Source: Clostridia bacterium (GTDB taxonomy: Bacteria; Bacillota; Clostridia; Lachnospirales; Anaerotignaceae). Taken from it: 64,000 nt of DNA. This document shows, one piece after another, positions 1 through 8,131 of this stretch. The stretch spans positions 1 through 64,000 of the forward strand of contig JALFWW010000002.1 in the NCBI GenBank assembly GCA_022786605.1, written 5' to 3'. Positions within the stretch are counted from its first letter, which is position 1, and every line of letters starts with the position of its first letter. A program made the translations under genes and the position numbers. The notes under the pieces are model-generated. The model was not told the DNA's origin and searched no databases. It worked only from the letters and a program-made list of their open reading frames with translations.

Positions 1-144
1 TTGATTTCTTAAGGGGAATTGCGACGGCTGTCTCCATAAGAAAACATAACAAATAAAATCTTAATAAAATAAGAAAGCCAAAATCCTTTGTTATGATAAG
101 GATTTTGGCTTTCTTTGTTTTCTTATGAAGATGCCCCTAATTCC
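1..144 (-). repeat. Repeat A, copy 1 (cut by window edge)
   Basis: Member of an interspersed palindromic family (other copies near 6418, 29686, 37501, 41471, 50009, 55065, 62213). It has an inner hairpin (GAAAGCCAAAATCCTT paired with its complement around a TGTTATGAT loop), flanking arms ATAAGAAAACA/TGTTTTCTTAT, and outer arms AGGGG/CCCCT. It lies just 3' of argH, so the hairpin could also act as that operon's terminator. The left part of the full element is outside the window. Confidence 0.8.
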
Positions 145-168
145 ACGCGGTTTTTTTCAATCCTACGA

Positions 169-1548
169 TTACAATTTTTCCAGATAAGCTTTGTTATCTT
201 CAATAGCCTTTGTTGTCATGGCTTTGGAAGGACCGCCCATGACATTTCTTGCTTCCACGCACTGTTTTACGCTGATGGCATCGTACACGCTTTCATTGAA
301 TACAGGGGAAATTGCCTGATATTCTTCCAGAGAAAGGTCGTCCAGATTGGTGTTGTGTTCGATGCAGTAGAGCACCAGATGTCCAATGATGCTGTGAGCG
401 TCACGGAATGGTACGCCCTGTTTTACCAGCCAGTCCGCCGCGTCGGTGGCGTTGGTGAAGCCGCCTTTTGCCGCCTGAAGCATGTTGTCTTTTTTCACGG
501 TCATGGTCGCGATCATGTTTGTGAATACAGGCAGGCACATTTTTACAGTGTCGATGGCGTCAAAGAGGGCTTCTTTGTCTTCCTGCATGTCTTTGTTGTA
601 TGCCAGAGGCAGACCTTTCAGTGTGGTGAGAAGTCCCATCAGGTGACCATAAACACGACCAGTTTTGCCCCGGATGAGTTCTGCCATATCGGGGTTCTTT
701 TTCTGGGGCATGATGCTGGAACCGGTGGCGTAAGCGTCATCCAGCTCAATGAAGCGGAATTCATGGCTGCTCCAGAGGATGATTTCTTCACAGAAACGGC
801 TCAGGTGCATCATAAGCATGGAAAGGTCGGAAACCAGTTCCACACAGAAATCACGGTCGGAAACGCCGTCCATGCTGTTGGCGGAAATTGCCGCGAAGCC
901 CAGCTGTTCTGCTACAAAATAACGGTCTAAAGGATATGTGGTAGTCGCCAGTGCGCCGCTGCCCAGAGGCAGTACGTCTGTCCGTTTGTAAGCGTCACAG
1001 AGACGGTCATAGTCCCGTTTGAACATTTCCACATAAGCCAGCAGATGGTGGGCCAGTGTCACAGGCTGTGCACGCTGGAGATGGGTATAGCCGGGCAGGA
1101 TGGTTTCTGTGTGGGCTTCCGCCAGTGTGTTCAGTTCCACCAGCAGGTTTTTCACCAGAGCTTTGATTTCGGTGATTTCTTTTTTGGTGTACATACGAGT
1201 GTCCAGTGCCACCTGGTCGTTCCGGCTTCTGCCGGTGTGGAGTTTTTTGCCCACATCGCCAATGCGGCTGATAAGGATGGTTTCCATATTCATATGGATG
1301 TCCTCAGCCTTTTCGTCGAAAGTCACTTTGCCTGCTTCGATGTCCTCCAGAATTTCACCCAGTGTTTTCACAATGAGGTCTGCGTCCTCCTGGGGGATGA
1401 TGCCCTGTTTGCCCAGCATGGCTGCGTGTGCCATACTGCCGGTGATGTCCTCGTGATACATGCGGCTGTCAAAGCCGATGGAGGAATGGAAATGGTCTGT
1501 GAAGCTGTCTGTGGATTTGGTGAAGCGTCCGCCCCAAAGTTTCTGCAT
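169..1548 (-). CDS. argH: Argininosuccinate lyase
   Basis: Cleaves argininosuccinate to arginine and fumarate, the last step of arginine synthesis, in the cytoplasm. The 459-residue protein has the usual family length. It starts MQKLWGGRF and carries LHTGRSRNDQ near residue 105, THLQRAQP near 155 and the fumarase/lyase signature GSSIMPQKKNPD near 280. The ATG is preceded by AAAGGAAG. It lies downstream of argG on the same strand across a hairpin-rich gap of about 320 bp. Confidence 0.97.
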   Translation of the reverse strand: MQKLWGGRFTKSTDSFTDHFHSSIGFDSRMYHEDITGSMAHAAMLGKQGIIPQEDADLIVKTLGEILEDIEAGKVTFDEKAEDIHMNMETILISRIGDVGKKLHTGRSRNDQVALDTRMYTKKEITEIKALVKNLLVELNTLAEAHTETILPGYTHLQRAQPVTLAHHLLAYVEMFKRDYDRLCDAYKRTDVLPLGSGALATTTYPLDRYFVAEQLGFAAISANSMDGVSDRDFCVELVSDLSMLMMHLSRFCEEIILWSSHEFRFIELDDAYATGSSIMPQKKNPDMAELIRGKTGRVYGHLMGLLTTLKGLPLAYNKDMQEDKEALFDAIDTVKMCLPVFTNMIATMTVKKDNMLQAAKGGFTNATDAADWLVKQGVPFRDAHSIIGHLVLYCIEHNTNLDDLSLEEYQAISPVFNESVYDAISVKQCVEARNVMGGPSKAMTTKAIEDNKAYLEKL

Positions 1549-1870
1549 AAAAAATCTTCCTTTCTATGTCATGGGGCGAAAGCCCGCAATTTGTAGTGAT
1601 AAAGAAAAAATGGACTGTTCCCTTGGGACAGCCCCGAAAAACCTATGACATAGAGTCTTCATGCCGGTTTTTGTTGACCATGGTTTTCTGGAAACTCACT
1701 GGTTCAAAAATAGGCTGTGAAGGATGTCTGTTTGACTGTGTATGAACCAGTGCGTCCATGTTTCCGTTTGGTTTTTGATTCATGGAAACCGCTGAGGCAG
1801 TTTCCATGTTTTTATCTTTTGTATGTATGAACAAATGGGGGCAAGGTGAGTTGCCCCCACATTGTTGCCT
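1549..1870 (-). other. Hairpin-rich argG-argH intergenic region
   Basis: No convincing gene. It holds several inverted repeats: CTATGTCAT/ATGACATAG (1564-1572 with 1645-1653), CACTGGTTC/GAACCAGTG (1697-1705 with 1744-1752), CATGGAAAC/GTTTCCATG (1782-1790 with 1800-1808), and GGGGGCAA/TTGCCCCC (1837-1858). The last lies right after the argG stop and may be a weak terminator or processing site. A 63-codon frame here has no ribosome site and was not called. Confidence 0.6.
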
Positions 1871-3091
1871 TTATTTGTTTTCGTTGTTTGCCATCATCAT
1901 GGCGCGTACTTTCAGAGGCAGACCGAACAGGTTGATGAAACCGTCAGCGTCTTTGTGGTTGTACAGTTCGCCTGTTGTGAAGCTTGCCATGGATTCGTTG
2001 TACAGGCTGTAAGGAGAAGTGCTGCCGGCAGGGATGATGTTGCCTTTGTACAGTTTCAGTTTTACGGTGCCTGTTACAGTTTCGTTTACTTTGTCGAAGT
2101 AGTCGCTCAGTGCTTCACGCAGAGGTGTGTACCATTCGCCGCTGTAAACCAGTTCTGTGAATTTGTTGCTTGCCACTTCGTTGAAGGCCTGTGTTTTCTT
2201 GTCTGTGCACAGGTATTCCAGTTCACGGTGTGCGTAGTACAGGATGGTACCGCCGGGTGTTTCATATACGCCACGGGATTTCATACCTACCACACGGTTT
2301 TCGCAGATGTCAGCGATACCGATACCGTTTTTGCCGCCGATTTCATTCAGTTTTTTCAGCATTTCCACGGGACCCAGTTTTTCGCCGTTGACTGCAACGG
2401 GGATACCTGCTTCAAAGTCCAGTGTGATGTATTCGGGTACATCGGGAGCATCTTCGGGGGATACGCCCAGCTGTAAGAGATGTTTGTAGTTCGGTTCGTT
2501 AGCGGGGTCTTCCAGTTCCAGACCTTCGTGGCTCAGATGCCAGATGTTGCGGTCACGGCTGTAAGAGTTGTCGTGGCTTGCTTCGAAGGGAATGCCATGT
2601 GCTTCCAAATAAGCCATTTCGTCTTCACGGCTCTGCATACCCCATGTATCCAGACGCCAGGGAGCAATGATTTTCAGTTCAGGTGCCAGCGCTTTGATGG
2701 TCAGTTCGAAACGTACCTGATCATTGCCTTTGCCTGTTGCGCCGTGGCAGATAGCTGTTGCGCCTTCTTTTTTGGCGATTTCCACCAGTTTCTTTGCGAT
2801 GATGGGACGAGCCATGGAAGTACCCAGCAGGTATTTGCCTTCATAAACGGCGTTTGCTTTGATGCAAGGGTAAATGGCATCTGTGATGAATTCTTCTGTC
2901 AGGTCAGCGATGTACAATTTGCTTGCGCCTGTTTTCAGTGCTTTTTCTTCCAGACCTTCTGTTTCTTTGCCCTGACCAACGTCGCCGCAGACTGCGATCA
3001 CTTCTGCGTCATAATTTTCTTTCAGCCAGGGAATGATAACGGATGTGTCTAAGCCGCCGGAATATGCCAATACGATTTTTTCTTTACTCAT
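1871..3091 (-). CDS. argG: Argininosuccinate synthase
   Basis: Condenses citrulline and aspartate with ATP to argininosuccinate. The 406-residue protein begins [18 protein letters not shown], the PP-loop of the N-type ATP pyrophosphatase fold, followed by VCGDVGQG and [13 protein letters not shown] near residue 120. The ATG at 3091 is chosen over an upstream in-frame start because GGAGGAG sits 8 nt before it. It forms an arginine unit with argH. A consensus promoter and an ArgR-box-like sequence lie upstream. Confidence 0.97.
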   Translation of the reverse strand: MSKEKIVLAYSGGLDTSVIIPWLKENYDAEVIAVCGDVGQGKETEGLEEKALKTGASKLYIADLTEEFITDAIYPCIKANAVYEGKYLLGTSMARPIIAKKLVEIAKKEGATAICHGATGKGNDQVRFELTIKALAPELKIIAPWRLDTWGMQSREDEMAYLEAHGIPFEASHDNSYSRDRNIWHLSHEGLELEDPANEPNYKHLLQLGVSPEDAPDVPEYITLDFEAGIPVAVNGEKLGPVEMLKKLNEIGGKNGIGIADICENRVVGMKSRGVYETPGGTILYYAHRELEYLCTDKKTQAFNEVASNKFTELVYSGEWYTPLREALSDYFDKVNETVTGTVKLKLYKGNIIPAGSTSPYSLYNESMASFTTGELYNHKDADGFINLFGLPLKVRAMMMANNENK

Positions 3092-3137
3092 AATATTTCT
3101 CCTCCTTGTAATCGAACGATGTGTCATCGTGTATGCT

Positions 3138-3185
3138 CTTGAATATTTATGAACCTATTATACATAGCATTTTTTGGAATTGCAA
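3138..3185 (-). promoter_or_regulatory. argG promoter with ARG-box-like operator
   Basis: On the minus strand TTGCAA (3180-3185), a 17-bp spacer and TATAAT (3157-3162) form a good sigma-A promoter. Directly downstream, GGTTCATAAATATTCAAG (3138-3155) resembles the Firmicute ArgR/AhrC box. This suggests repression by arginine. The rest of the gap up to 3474 is A+T-rich and holds no gene. Confidence 0.65.
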
Positions 3186-3474
3186 GAGTAAAATGCAAAA
3201 ATATGTGTATTTTGGCAGTATTTATTAAATAATTATGCAAAAACGGCAGTCTTTTATGGATATTTCAAGGTGTGTATACAAATAATATGCAATTCGGAGT
3301 GTATAGTTGAATATGTATGGTGAATGTATATTATGTATGGACGGTTTTTCGTACACTCTTTGGGCAGACAGACACATTTTACTTTGCGAAAAGCCCCTTT
3401 TGTGATATGATTAGGGGTAGAAATCATTGTTTTACAAAAGAAAAAAGAATTGAAAAAAGAAGGAGGCATATGGT

Positions 3475-4353
3475 ATGAAGGTATTGACATATATGCAGGG
3501 TGGTCACAAAGCAGTTGGCATTTTGAAGAAAAATGGACAGGAAGTGGTTCCCGTCAACTATCTGGGCTGCGGTCTGGTGGATATGACAGAATTCATCGCT
3601 TCCATGACAGAAAAGAAAATGCAGAAGCTGGAAAAGAATGTGGAGCTCATGGACGGCATTCCTATGGAAGAAGTACGTCTGCTTTCTCCCATTGTGCACC
3701 CCAAACAGGACGTGATCTGTCTGGGTATCAATTACTATGCCCATGCGGAAGAAGCGGCAAGATTCCACGATGAGGCTTTCGGCGGCGAACGCCCCCAGCC
3801 CATTTATTTCTCCAAACGGATGAACCGTGCTGTTGGGGATGGAGAACCCATCGACGGACATTTTGATATTGTAGATAGTCTGGACTATGAAGCGGAATTG
3901 GCTGTCATCATTGGCAAGGACGCCAAAAACGTGGCGGAAGCGGATGCTTTTGACTATGTATTCGGTTATTCCGTACTGAACGACGTCAGTGCCAGAAACT
4001 TGCAGACATCCCACAAACAGTGGTATTTCGGCAAGAGTCTGGACGATTTTACCCCCATTGGACCTTGGATCGTCACCAAAAATGAATTTGAAAATCCTCC
4101 CGCATTGCCTATCCGTTCCTATGTGAATGGAGAACTGCGCCAGGACAGCAATACATCTCTGATGATCAACGGCGTGGCAAAAGTCATCAGCCAGCTTTCT
4201 CAGGGCATGACTTTGCAGGCAGGCACCATCATTGCCATGGGTACTCCCGCTGGGGTAGGCATGGGCTTTGAGCCACCGAAATTCCTGAAAGCCGGCGATG
4301 TGGTCACCTGTGAAATCGAAGGCATCGGCAAACTGACCAACGAGATCAAATAA
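3475..4353 (+). CDS. Fumarylacetoacetate hydrolase (FAH) family protein
   Basis: FAH-family enzymes are metal-dependent hydrolases, decarboxylases or isomerases acting on beta-keto acids such as oxaloacetate or acylpyruvates. The 292-residue protein has ICLGINYYAHAEE near 83, NDVSARNLQ near 170, DDFTPIGPW near 190 and IIAMGTPAGVGMG near 255, the typical FAH core. The N-terminal 80 residues resemble the extra domain of the HHDD isomerase branch. A strong GAAGGAGG precedes the ATG. The true substrate cannot be read from sequence. Confidence 0.9.
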   Translation: MKVLTYMQGGHKAVGILKKNGQEVVPVNYLGCGLVDMTEFIASMTEKKMQKLEKNVELMDGIPMEEVRLLSPIVHPKQDVICLGINYYAHAEEAARFHDEAFGGERPQPIYFSKRMNRAVGDGEPIDGHFDIVDSLDYEAELAVIIGKDAKNVAEADAFDYVFGYSVLNDVSARNLQTSHKQWYFGKSLDDFTPIGPWIVTKNEFENPPALPIRSYVNGELRQDSNTSLMINGVAKVISQLSQGMTLQAGTIIAMGTPAGVGMGFEPPKFLKAGDVVTCEIEGIGKLTNEIK

Positions 4354-4451
4354 GAAGAACCTTTTGGAGAAAGTGGACTTTCCAAACGCTTCTGGCGGTG
4401 TTCCTCTGTCTGTTTCGTTGGGTAACATTGGTAACATAAAAGGAGAATATT

Positions 4452-6377
4452 ATGCAAAAAGATATGATTAAGGTAATGAGTGTATTCGGCACCCGTCCCG
4501 AAGCCATCAAAATGGCGCCTCTGGTGAAAGTGCTGGAACAGACGGAAGGCATCGAAAGCATCGTCTGCGTCACCGCTCAGCATAGAGAAATGCTGGATCA
4601 GGTGCTGGAGATCTTCGATCTGCATCCCAAATACGATCTGAATATCATGCAGAGCCGCCAGACATTGGCAGGCATCACTACCCGTGCCCTCACAGGGCTG
4701 GAAGAAGTTATGGCGGAGGAAAAACCCGACATCGTACTGGTTCACGGGGACACATCCACCACATTCGCCGGCGCATTGGCTGCATATTATAATCAGGTGA
4801 AAGTGGGTCATGTGGAAGCTGGTTTGCGTACCTATGATAAGTATCAGCCTTTCCCAGAAGAAATGAACCGCCGCCTGACAGGTGCTCTCACAGACCTGCA
4901 CTTTGCGCCTACCAAACTGGCGAAGGAACATCTGCTGAAAGAAAATATCGACGCTGACGGTATTTTCATCACTGGCAATACGGTCATTGACGCATTGGCA
5001 CATACCATCGAAGAAAATTATACCTTCCATGAAGAAGTGCTGAACGCCATCGACTTCAAGGGCAAACGTGTCATTGCCATGACTGCACACCGCCGGGAAA
5101 ATCTGGGACAGCCCTTAGAAAACATCTGCCATGCGGTAAAACGCATCGTAGAGGACTTCGAGGATGTGGAAGTGGTTTACGCTGTTCATAAAAACCCTGC
5201 CGTTGTGGAACCGGTACACCGTATCCTTGGGGATAACCCTCGTATCCACCTGACAGACCCTCTGGATCTGAAAGATATGCATAACCTGATGTGCCGTTCT
5301 TTCTTCGTTATGACAGACAGCGGCGGTTTGCAGGAAGAAGTGCCTTCCATGGGCAAACCCGTACTGGTGCTGCGTAACGTGACAGAACGCCCTGAAGGGG
5401 TGGAAGCCGGCACACTGAAACTGGCAGGCACAGACGAAGAAACCATCTACGCTATGGCAAAAGAACTGCTGACAGATACAGCGGTTTATGAAGCTATGGC
5501 ACAGGCAAAAAATCCCTTCGGGGACGGCAACGCTTCCAAGCGTATTGCGGCAGCTATCCTTTATGCTTTCGGCAAACAGGATGCGCGCCCCGAAGATTAT
5601 ACCATCATAACCGAGGCAAAAAGCAGCGGCAAGGAGGAAAAAACTATGAAAGAAGAACGTATGGCAATTTTGAGCATGCTGGAAAAAGGACTCATCAATG
5701 TGGATGAAGCGGAAAGACTGCTGACTGTCCTGCAAAACGGCGCAGGTCTGGAAAAAGACGGTCTGGGCAAGGCTGTAGGCAGCGCACTGGAAAAAGCCGG
5801 CGCTGTACTGGGCAGTGTAGCAAGAACTGTAGGGGAAAAAGCAGAACAGCTTCAGCCCCGTGTCCGTGAAGTGGCAACAAAGGTTGCGGATAAAGCTGAC
5901 GAAATGCAGCCCAAAGTAAGAAGCGCCGCATTCCGCATGACAGAAAAAGCGCAGGAACTGAAAGAAGACGCAAAGACATATAAAGAAAAATTGCAGGCAA
6001 AACGCCGCAATGAAGAAGAAGACTGGGACGATCTGGATCTGGACGAACTGGACGCGGACGAAGCAGCAGCAGAAAAAGCGGCAGTGGTAGAGGAAACTCC
6101 CGCGGAAGAAGCGCCTGTGGCAGAAGCGGCAGCAGACGTGACAGCGGCAGCGGCGGAAGAAGTGACTTCCGAAGAAGATATGACAGAAGAAGTAGACCCT
6201 GTTATGGAAAAATACGCAAAGAACGTGGAAACCGTGCTGGATTCCGTACAGTTCCAGATGGAACAGATCGATGAATGCGAAGATTTCCTGAAATCCGCCT
6301 TTGGTGATTTGGACCCTTCCGAATGGGAAGACGATGAGGAAGAAGAAACAACAGAAGAAAAGAAAGAAGATAAGTAA
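4452..6377 (+). CDS. wecB: UDP-GlcNAc 2-epimerase (WecB/MnaA) fused in frame to a SHOCT-like acidic helical protein
   Basis: Residues 1-385 are a complete non-hydrolysing UDP-N-acetylglucosamine 2-epimerase, making UDP-ManNAc for wall polymers. Landmarks are FGTRPEAIKMAPL, VLVHGDTSTTFAGAL, GHVEAGLRTYDKYQPFPEE, MTAHRRENLG and TDSGGLQEEVPSMGKPV. The frame then continues without a stop into residues 399-641: a SHOCT-like segment (ERMAILSMLEKGLINVDEAE), long amphipathic helices, and a very acidic Ala/Glu-rich tail. WecB proteins normally end near 380 residues. An internal ribosome site at 5631 may allow separate synthesis of the second part. Confidence 0.9.
   Translation: MQKDMIKVMSVFGTRPEAIKMAPLVKVLEQTEGIESIVCVTAQHREMLDQVLEIFDLHPKYDLNIMQSRQTLAGITTRALTGLEEVMAEEKPDIVLVHGDTSTTFAGALAAYYNQVKVGHVEAGLRTYDKYQPFPEEMNRRLTGALTDLHFAPTKLAKEHLLKENIDADGIFITGNTVIDALAHTIEENYTFHEEVLNAIDFKGKRVIAMTAHRRENLGQPLENICHAVKRIVEDFEDVEVVYAVHKNPAVVEPVHRILGDNPRIHLTDPLDLKDMHNLMCRSFFVMTDSGGLQEEVPSMGKPVLVLRNVTERPEGVEAGTLKLAGTDEETIYAMAKELLTDTAVYEAMAQAKNPFGDGNASKRIAAAILYAFGKQDARPEDYTIITEAKSSGKEEKTMKEERMAILSMLEKGLINVDEAERLLTVLQNGAGLEKDGLGKAVGSALEKAGAVLGSVARTVGEKAEQLQPRVREVATKVADKADEMQPKVRSAAFRMTEKAQELKEDAKTYKEKLQAKRRNEEEDWDDLDLDELDADEAAAEKAAVVEETPAEEAPVAEAAADVTAAAAEEVTSEEDMTEEVDPVMEKYAKNVETVLDSVQFQMEQIDECEDFLKSAFGDLDPSEWEDDEEEETTEEKKEDK
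5646..6377 (+). CDS. Possible internally initiated SHOCT-like helical protein
   Basis: An ATG at 5646 in the same frame as wecB is preceded by a perfect AAGGAGG at 5631-5637, 8 nt away. The resulting 243-residue protein starts MKEERMAILSMLEKGLIN, like the N-terminal SHOCT-like domain found in LiaX/YvlB-type proteins. It continues with LEA-like helices containing two similar blocks (EKAEQLQPRVREVATKVADK and DKADEMQPKVRSAAFRMTEK) and an acidic tail. Two genes that lost the separating stop, or one gene with two products, would both look like this. Confidence 0.5.
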   Translation: MKEERMAILSMLEKGLINVDEAERLLTVLQNGAGLEKDGLGKAVGSALEKAGAVLGSVARTVGEKAEQLQPRVREVATKVADKADEMQPKVRSAAFRMTEKAQELKEDAKTYKEKLQAKRRNEEEDWDDLDLDELDADEAAAEKAAVVEETPAEEAPVAEAAADVTAAAAEEVTSEEDMTEEVDPVMEKYAKNVETVLDSVQFQMEQIDECEDFLKSAFGDLDPSEWEDDEEEETTEEKKEDK

Positions 6378-6417
6378 AGCGAATTTCTCTTAAGAAAACA
6401 TTGGTTTTTTTCTCGAG

Positions 6418-6504
6418 TTCTTAAGAGGAATTGTGATGGGCTGGCTTCAGAAGAAAATATACCGAACAGATTTCTTTGTTTTCTGATGAAGATGCCCCTA
6501 ATTT
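6418..6504 (+). repeat. Repeat A, copy 2 (core deleted)
   Basis: Keeps both outer ends (TCTTAAGAGGAATTGTGATG on the left, TTTGTTTTCTGATGAAGATG followed by CCCCTAATT on the right) but lacks the inner hairpin seen in copies 1, 3, 7 and 8. A palindromic TCTTAAGAAAACAT at 6388 may be the left end of the full element. It follows the wecB stop. Confidence 0.75.
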
Positions 6505-6584
6505 CGTTCTTTGAAAACAGACGCACGAAATAACTGGAAACGGGGATTTCGTGCGTTTTTTTGCAGGAAAAGGGGGGAGAGTTT

Positions 6585-6929
6585 ATGGATTTTCTGCTGC
6601 TACTTGCCTTTGGCTATTTGCTGTATGGCATTGTGGGGCTTTTGGGTTTTCAGAAAATTCCAGAAGTCCATCGGGATAAACCATGGACAAAGGCTTATAT
6701 CCGCTGGCAGGCGGTGTCATGGATTTTGATGGCACTGCCTTTGCTGGTGTATTCGTTTTATTTTTCGTCCGGGCAGTGTATCCTTTCTTTGGGGAAACGG
6801 ATATGGCTCCTTCTGATGCTCTTTGTGCCAACCATCATATTTGAAGTGATTCGCTCCCGGAAATTCTCCAGATTGCTCAAAGGAGAGAAGGAACAGGAAA
6901 AGGCAGAGAAAGATGGGGACAGGCAATGA
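6585..6929 (+). CDS. Small membrane protein of unknown function
   Basis: I do not recognise this 114-residue protein. It has hydrophobic segments near residues 3-19, 42-60 and 68-85 and a charged, lysine/glutamate-rich C-terminus (KGEKEQEKAEKDGDRQ) that is probably cytoplasmic. The ATG at 6585 follows GGGGGGAGAG; a longer in-frame start at 6561 has no ribosome site. It stands alone after repeat A copy 2. Confidence 0.7.
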   Translation: MDFLLLLAFGYLLYGIVGLLGFQKIPEVHRDKPWTKAYIRWQAVSWILMALPLLVYSFYFSSGQCILSLGKRIWLLLMLFVPTIIFEVIRSRKFSRLLKGEKEQEKAEKDGDRQ

Positions 6930-7039
6930 TTATTAAGCGGAATGTAAACAATTCATGAACGATCCGATTACCTCTTTTGTAGTAATATGGCGTTGTTTTT
7001 CGGGATTTTCCGCGTAAAAAGGAGAGAAACAACATATAC

Positions 7040-7149
7040 TTGATACTGGTATTGAGTTGTGTTACAATACCAATAGGCAAGAGAAAGAGGTTCTATCCAT
7101 GGAACCAAAAGCGAAAGCCCCGGAGATGCGACCTCCGGGGCTTTCTTTG
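7040..7149 (+). ncRNA. Predicted antisense antitoxin RNA of the 7154 toxin
   Basis: TTGATA (7040-7045), a 17-bp spacer and TACAAT (7063-7068) form a strong promoter with no coding frame behind it. The RNA would start near 7075, carry a GGTTC/GAACC hairpin, and end at the terminator AAAGCCCCGGAG/CTCCGGGGCTTT plus T-run near 7149. It converges on the 3' end of the 7154-7249 toxin, the arrangement of known TxpA/RatA-type type I systems. The terminator hairpin also works for the toxin mRNA. Confidence 0.6.
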
Positions 7150-7153
7150 TTGG

Positions 7154-7249
7154 CTAGTTGTCATTGTCGTTTCTATCTAACCATTTGACAATATAGTGGC
7201 AAGCTATACCGCCCACGATAGAAACCAAAAGAGAAAGAAGTATTTCCAT
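7154..7249 (-). CDS. Predicted type I toxin, small membrane peptide
   Basis: A 31-residue peptide, MEILLSLLVSIVGGIACHYI followed by VKWLDRNDNDN: one membrane helix and a charged tail, as in type I toxins and small holin-like peptides of Firmicutes. GGGGGGAG precedes the ATG. On the minus strand TTGCGC, 17 bp and TATACT give a promoter near 7300. The leader contains a CGTTGTC/GACAACG hairpin just 5' of the ribosome site, which may limit translation. An antisense RNA gene converges from the other side. Toxicity is inference. Confidence 0.65.
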   Translation of the reverse strand: MEILLSLLVSIVGGIACHYIVKWLDRNDNDN

Positions 7250-7380
7250 GGAACTCCCCCCTTTCCGTTGTCGGAATGGGTATGACAACGAAGTCAGTAT
7301 ACTATGGATGCAGGCGGTGCGCAAGGCATATTTGTCGGTTTTTGACAGCAATATATGTGGGACAGGCAATGAAAAAGCCC

Positions 7381-7504
7381 TTGCAATTTACTTGCAAAGG
7401 CGGTAATATCATCTTAGAAAGAGGGTTGCCGTTTTTCGCGAGGCGGTCAGTCCGAATATGTGGATAAGACCGTCTAACTTCGCAGGTTAGGCGGTCGCTT
7501 TTTA
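7381..7504 (+). ncRNA. Predicted antisense antitoxin RNA, family copy 1
   Basis: TTGCAA (7381-7386), 17 bp and TAATAT (7404-7409) form a promoter. The RNA of about 90 nt (from about 7416) ends in the terminator GACCGTCTAAC/GTTAGGCGGTC plus T-run. A paralogous RNA with the same AGGCGGTC, GTCCGAA and terminator hairpin lies at 49800-49888. In both cases the T-run covers the stop codon of a convergent tiny toxin gene. Confidence 0.7.
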
Positions 7505-7585
7505 TGATCTCTTATGCAGATGGCATAAGGTGATAACGCCAATGATTACTAAACAAAATTGAAACAATTCGTTATAGGTAACCAT
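7502..7585 (-). CDS. Predicted Hol_Tox-type type I toxin peptide
   Basis: A 27-residue peptide MVTYNELFQFCLVIIGVITL followed by CHLHKRS. The MVTY-x-ELFQF start followed by a single hydrophobic helix and a short basic tail matches the putative holin-like toxin family of Firmicutes. It resembles the peptide at 49886-49966. The ribosome site is poor (AATAAAGCC), so it may be weakly expressed or decaying. Its 3' end overlaps the terminator of the antisense RNA. Confidence 0.6.
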   Translation of the reverse strand: MVTYNELFQFCLVIIGVITLCHLHKRS

Positions 7586-7636
7586 GGCTTTATTCTATCA
7601 TTTCGTGCGTTTTTTACAGAAAAAGGAAGGGATGAC

Positions 7637-8095
7637 ATGGTCAGAAAAGGAAAGGCAGAGGACTGCCGTGGCATTTATGAACTGATTTGTGATATGGAGG
7701 AAAAGGAATTGCCATGGGACGCTTTTTCCCAAATGTATGAGGAACTGCTGGCAGACAGCCGCCATGTCTTTTTGGTATGGGAAGAAGAAGCGCAGGTGAA
7801 AGGCGTCCTCCATCTTCGCATAGAAAGACAGCTGCACCATGCCGCTTTTGTGGCGGAAATCATGGAATTTGCCGTGGATAAAAACGCCAGAAGCAACGGC
7901 ATCGGCGGCGAAATGCTCACATACGCCAGTGATTTGGCAAAAGAAGCTGGCTGTGTGCAGATAGAAGTTGCCTGCAACCAGCTGCGGAAAAATACCCATC
8001 GTTTCTATCTGCGGGAGGGCATGCAGAACTTCCATTATAAGTTTTCCAAGTCCCTTAGAGGAGAAGATGCAACAGAAAATGTGTTGGGCAGATAA
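7637..8095 (+). CDS. GNAT family N-acetyltransferase
   Basis: A 152-residue acetyl-CoA-dependent acyltransferase of unknown substrate. It shows the GNAT layout: N-terminal helices (MVRKGKAEDCRGIYELICDM), then EIMEFAVDKNARSNGIGGEM near residue 80, equivalent to the acetyl-CoA loop (R/Q-x-x-G-x-G/A, here RSNGIGG), and a C-terminal NTHRFYLREGM with the usual Tyr. The ATG at 7637 has AAGGAAGGGA upstream; a longer in-frame start overlaps the toxin locus and has none. Confidence 0.85.
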   Translation: MVRKGKAEDCRGIYELICDMEEKELPWDAFSQMYEELLADSRHVFLVWEEEAQVKGVLHLRIERQLHHAAFVAEIMEFAVDKNARSNGIGGEMLTYASDLAKEAGCVQIEVACNQLRKNTHRFYLREGMQNFHYKFSKSLRGEDATENVLGR

Positions 8096-8098
8096 AGA

Positions 8099-8131
8099 AA
8101 CCCCCTATCGTGGAAACGACAGGGGGTTTTG
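8099..8131 (+). terminator. Terminator after GNAT gene
   Basis: CCCCCTATCGT/ACGACAGGGGG stem, four-base loop, then TTTTG. Confidence 0.85.

Noticed and set aside
1643-1834. 63-codon minus-strand frame between argG and argH
   Set aside because: No ribosome site, low-complexity composition, and it coincides with several inverted repeats.
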